Source: Scolanthus callimorphus
Taxonomy: Eukaryota; Cnidaria; Anthozoa; Actiniaria; Edwardsiidae
NCBI GenBank assembly: GCA_033964015.1
Contig: CM066919.1
Coordinates: 28,487,459-28,551,458 of the forward strand
DNA length: 64,000 nt
Reading direction: 5' to 3'
Shown one piece after another: positions 63,201 to 64,000 of this stretch (its first letter is position 1; each line of letters opens with the position of its first letter). The notes under the pieces are model-generated. The model saw only the letters and a list, made by a program, of their open reading frames with translations, did not search any database and had not been told where the DNA came from. Both the position numbers and the translations under genes were made by a program.

Positions 63201-64000
63201 ACTTTAGCATAATCAGTCTTTTATTCCATTGTTCTCTTTTGTATTGTATGGGCTATTACTCTTTGACTATTACACTTTGTTTCATGGGATTATGGAAACC
63301 ACTCTATTATAACTAACAATAAATTTATCCCTTTTTACTTTATAATTCTGACAATTGTGTTTAAGATTTTTCTACTAATTAAAAATGTTTCTTTTTAGAT
63401 GGTAAAGTCATAGTTGCTTCCAATAATGGTGATCTGTCATCACCAGTACAGTTTTATAGAGTGCAACTCAAAAATGGCCCTAAATGTATCCTTTATATAT
63501 ACCAATTAAATACGTTGTAAATAATAGTTTGCAAATTAGTAGTTTGTTTTTTATTTCTTATTTTTTAATGATTGTAATTTTTAACGATTTTAATTTCCAA
63601 TGTAAAGCGCATAGAACGTGGCTATATGCGCTATATAAATGTTGTATTATTATTATTATTACAATTAAAACAGTTCAATGGTAGAAAACGGGCCCACAGT
63701 AATTGACATTGCTGTTGTGGTGTCCTTGTTGTGGTGTCCTTGTCTACACGTTGTATCAATTGTATGTTTTTTTGTCAGTGTGTGTTTGTTCTCTAATGTT
63801 ATGTAGGCGAAGCATAATAAATAAAAATAAATAAATAAATAAATAAAATAATTAGTTATTGACTTTCTGGATCATGAAAAGGGAAGGCTGCTTTAAATAA
63901 CTTAATACGTTCTTGTGATAAATTTCTTATTTCTTGTGTGGAGTCCTACAGTCAGTGACTGGTAGGTTATGACTACAGTTGAAGGGCATGATTGTTCTGT
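60260..64000 (+). CDS. MED16: MED16, Mediator complex subunit 16 (N-terminal part, runs off window)
   Basis: Exons with consistent GT-AG borders and phases: 60260-60309, 60419-60544, 61022-61081, 61341-61449, 61875-61970, 62302-62448, 62970-63069, 63399-63485; a possible ninth begins at 63979. The start MDLLYSVSWDTVKPTR and the following SVAWSCRNLVAFTTG match the MED16 N-terminus. WD40-like repeats follow: LLWDGTGSRLLSVDNSGLCK, ERLVCISWIDNGVK, FGGKAQDGWIAVSETGL, and VIVASNNGDLSSPVQFYRV. About 260 of the usual 850-900 residues are present. MED16 is a Mediator tail subunit linking activators to RNA polymerase II; nuclear. Divergent neighbour is the RILPL gene, sharing its promoter region. Confidence 0.9.
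63817..63849 (+). repeat. (AAAT)n microsatellite
   Basis: Repeats of AAAT/AATA inside a MED16 intron, probably the 3' tail of a retroelement fragment. Confidence 0.7.

Overview
The window is eukaryotic nuclear DNA from an invertebrate animal, most likely an anthozoan cnidarian such as a stony coral. That is an inference from spliced metazoan genes (MED16, a RILP-like protein, a BTB-BACK-PHR protein, a two-SH3 protein), AT-rich noncoding DNA, a DIRS retrotransposon, and a dense population of small inverted-repeat elements. Nothing prokaryotic or viral was recognised. No species-level marker is present.

Layout. Positions 1-428 hold a partial host exon on the minus strand. Its upstream intron contains a DIRS-type tyrosine-recombinase retrotransposon (about 493-5401) with three long overlapping frames (gag-like, RT/RNase H/methyltransferase-like, tyrosine recombinase). 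A 390-bp inverted-repeat element with a 9-bp target duplication is nested in its leader. Positions 7387-8369 carry a two-exon, two-SH3 gene resembling Drosophila Dlish. Positions 10843-23927 are almost entirely coding on the minus strand: a 749-codon frame and a 3619-codon frame, both coiled coil, overlapping by 25 nt in different frames. Positions 24-44 kb are gene-poor and hold repeats: miniature inverted-repeat elements, tRNA-derived pieces, 5'-truncated LINE copies, a Penelope-like remnant with a hammerhead-ribozyme-like motif, and recent tandem duplications. Positions 44139-45494 are a single-exon BTB-BACK-PHR gene. Positions 45.5-54.8 kb are again repeat-rich, with two LINE fossils and a terminal-inverted-repeat element enclosing a 126-bp minisatellite. 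At 54863-59743 there is a six-exon RILPL-type gene on the minus strand, reconstructed exon by exon with matching phases (399 aa). Head to head with it, the first eight or nine exons of MED16 run on the plus strand from 60260 off the end of the window.

The genes do not form a pathway. The one clear regulatory arrangement is the RILPL/MED16 pair: start codons 516 bp apart, a YY1-like motif and a short upstream ORF before the MED16 ATG. The most unusual items are the overlapping-frame junction in the giant coiled-coil locus, the minimal hammerhead motif in the Penelope remnant, and the recurrent 9-bp target duplications (four clear cases) that point to Mutator-like transposition.
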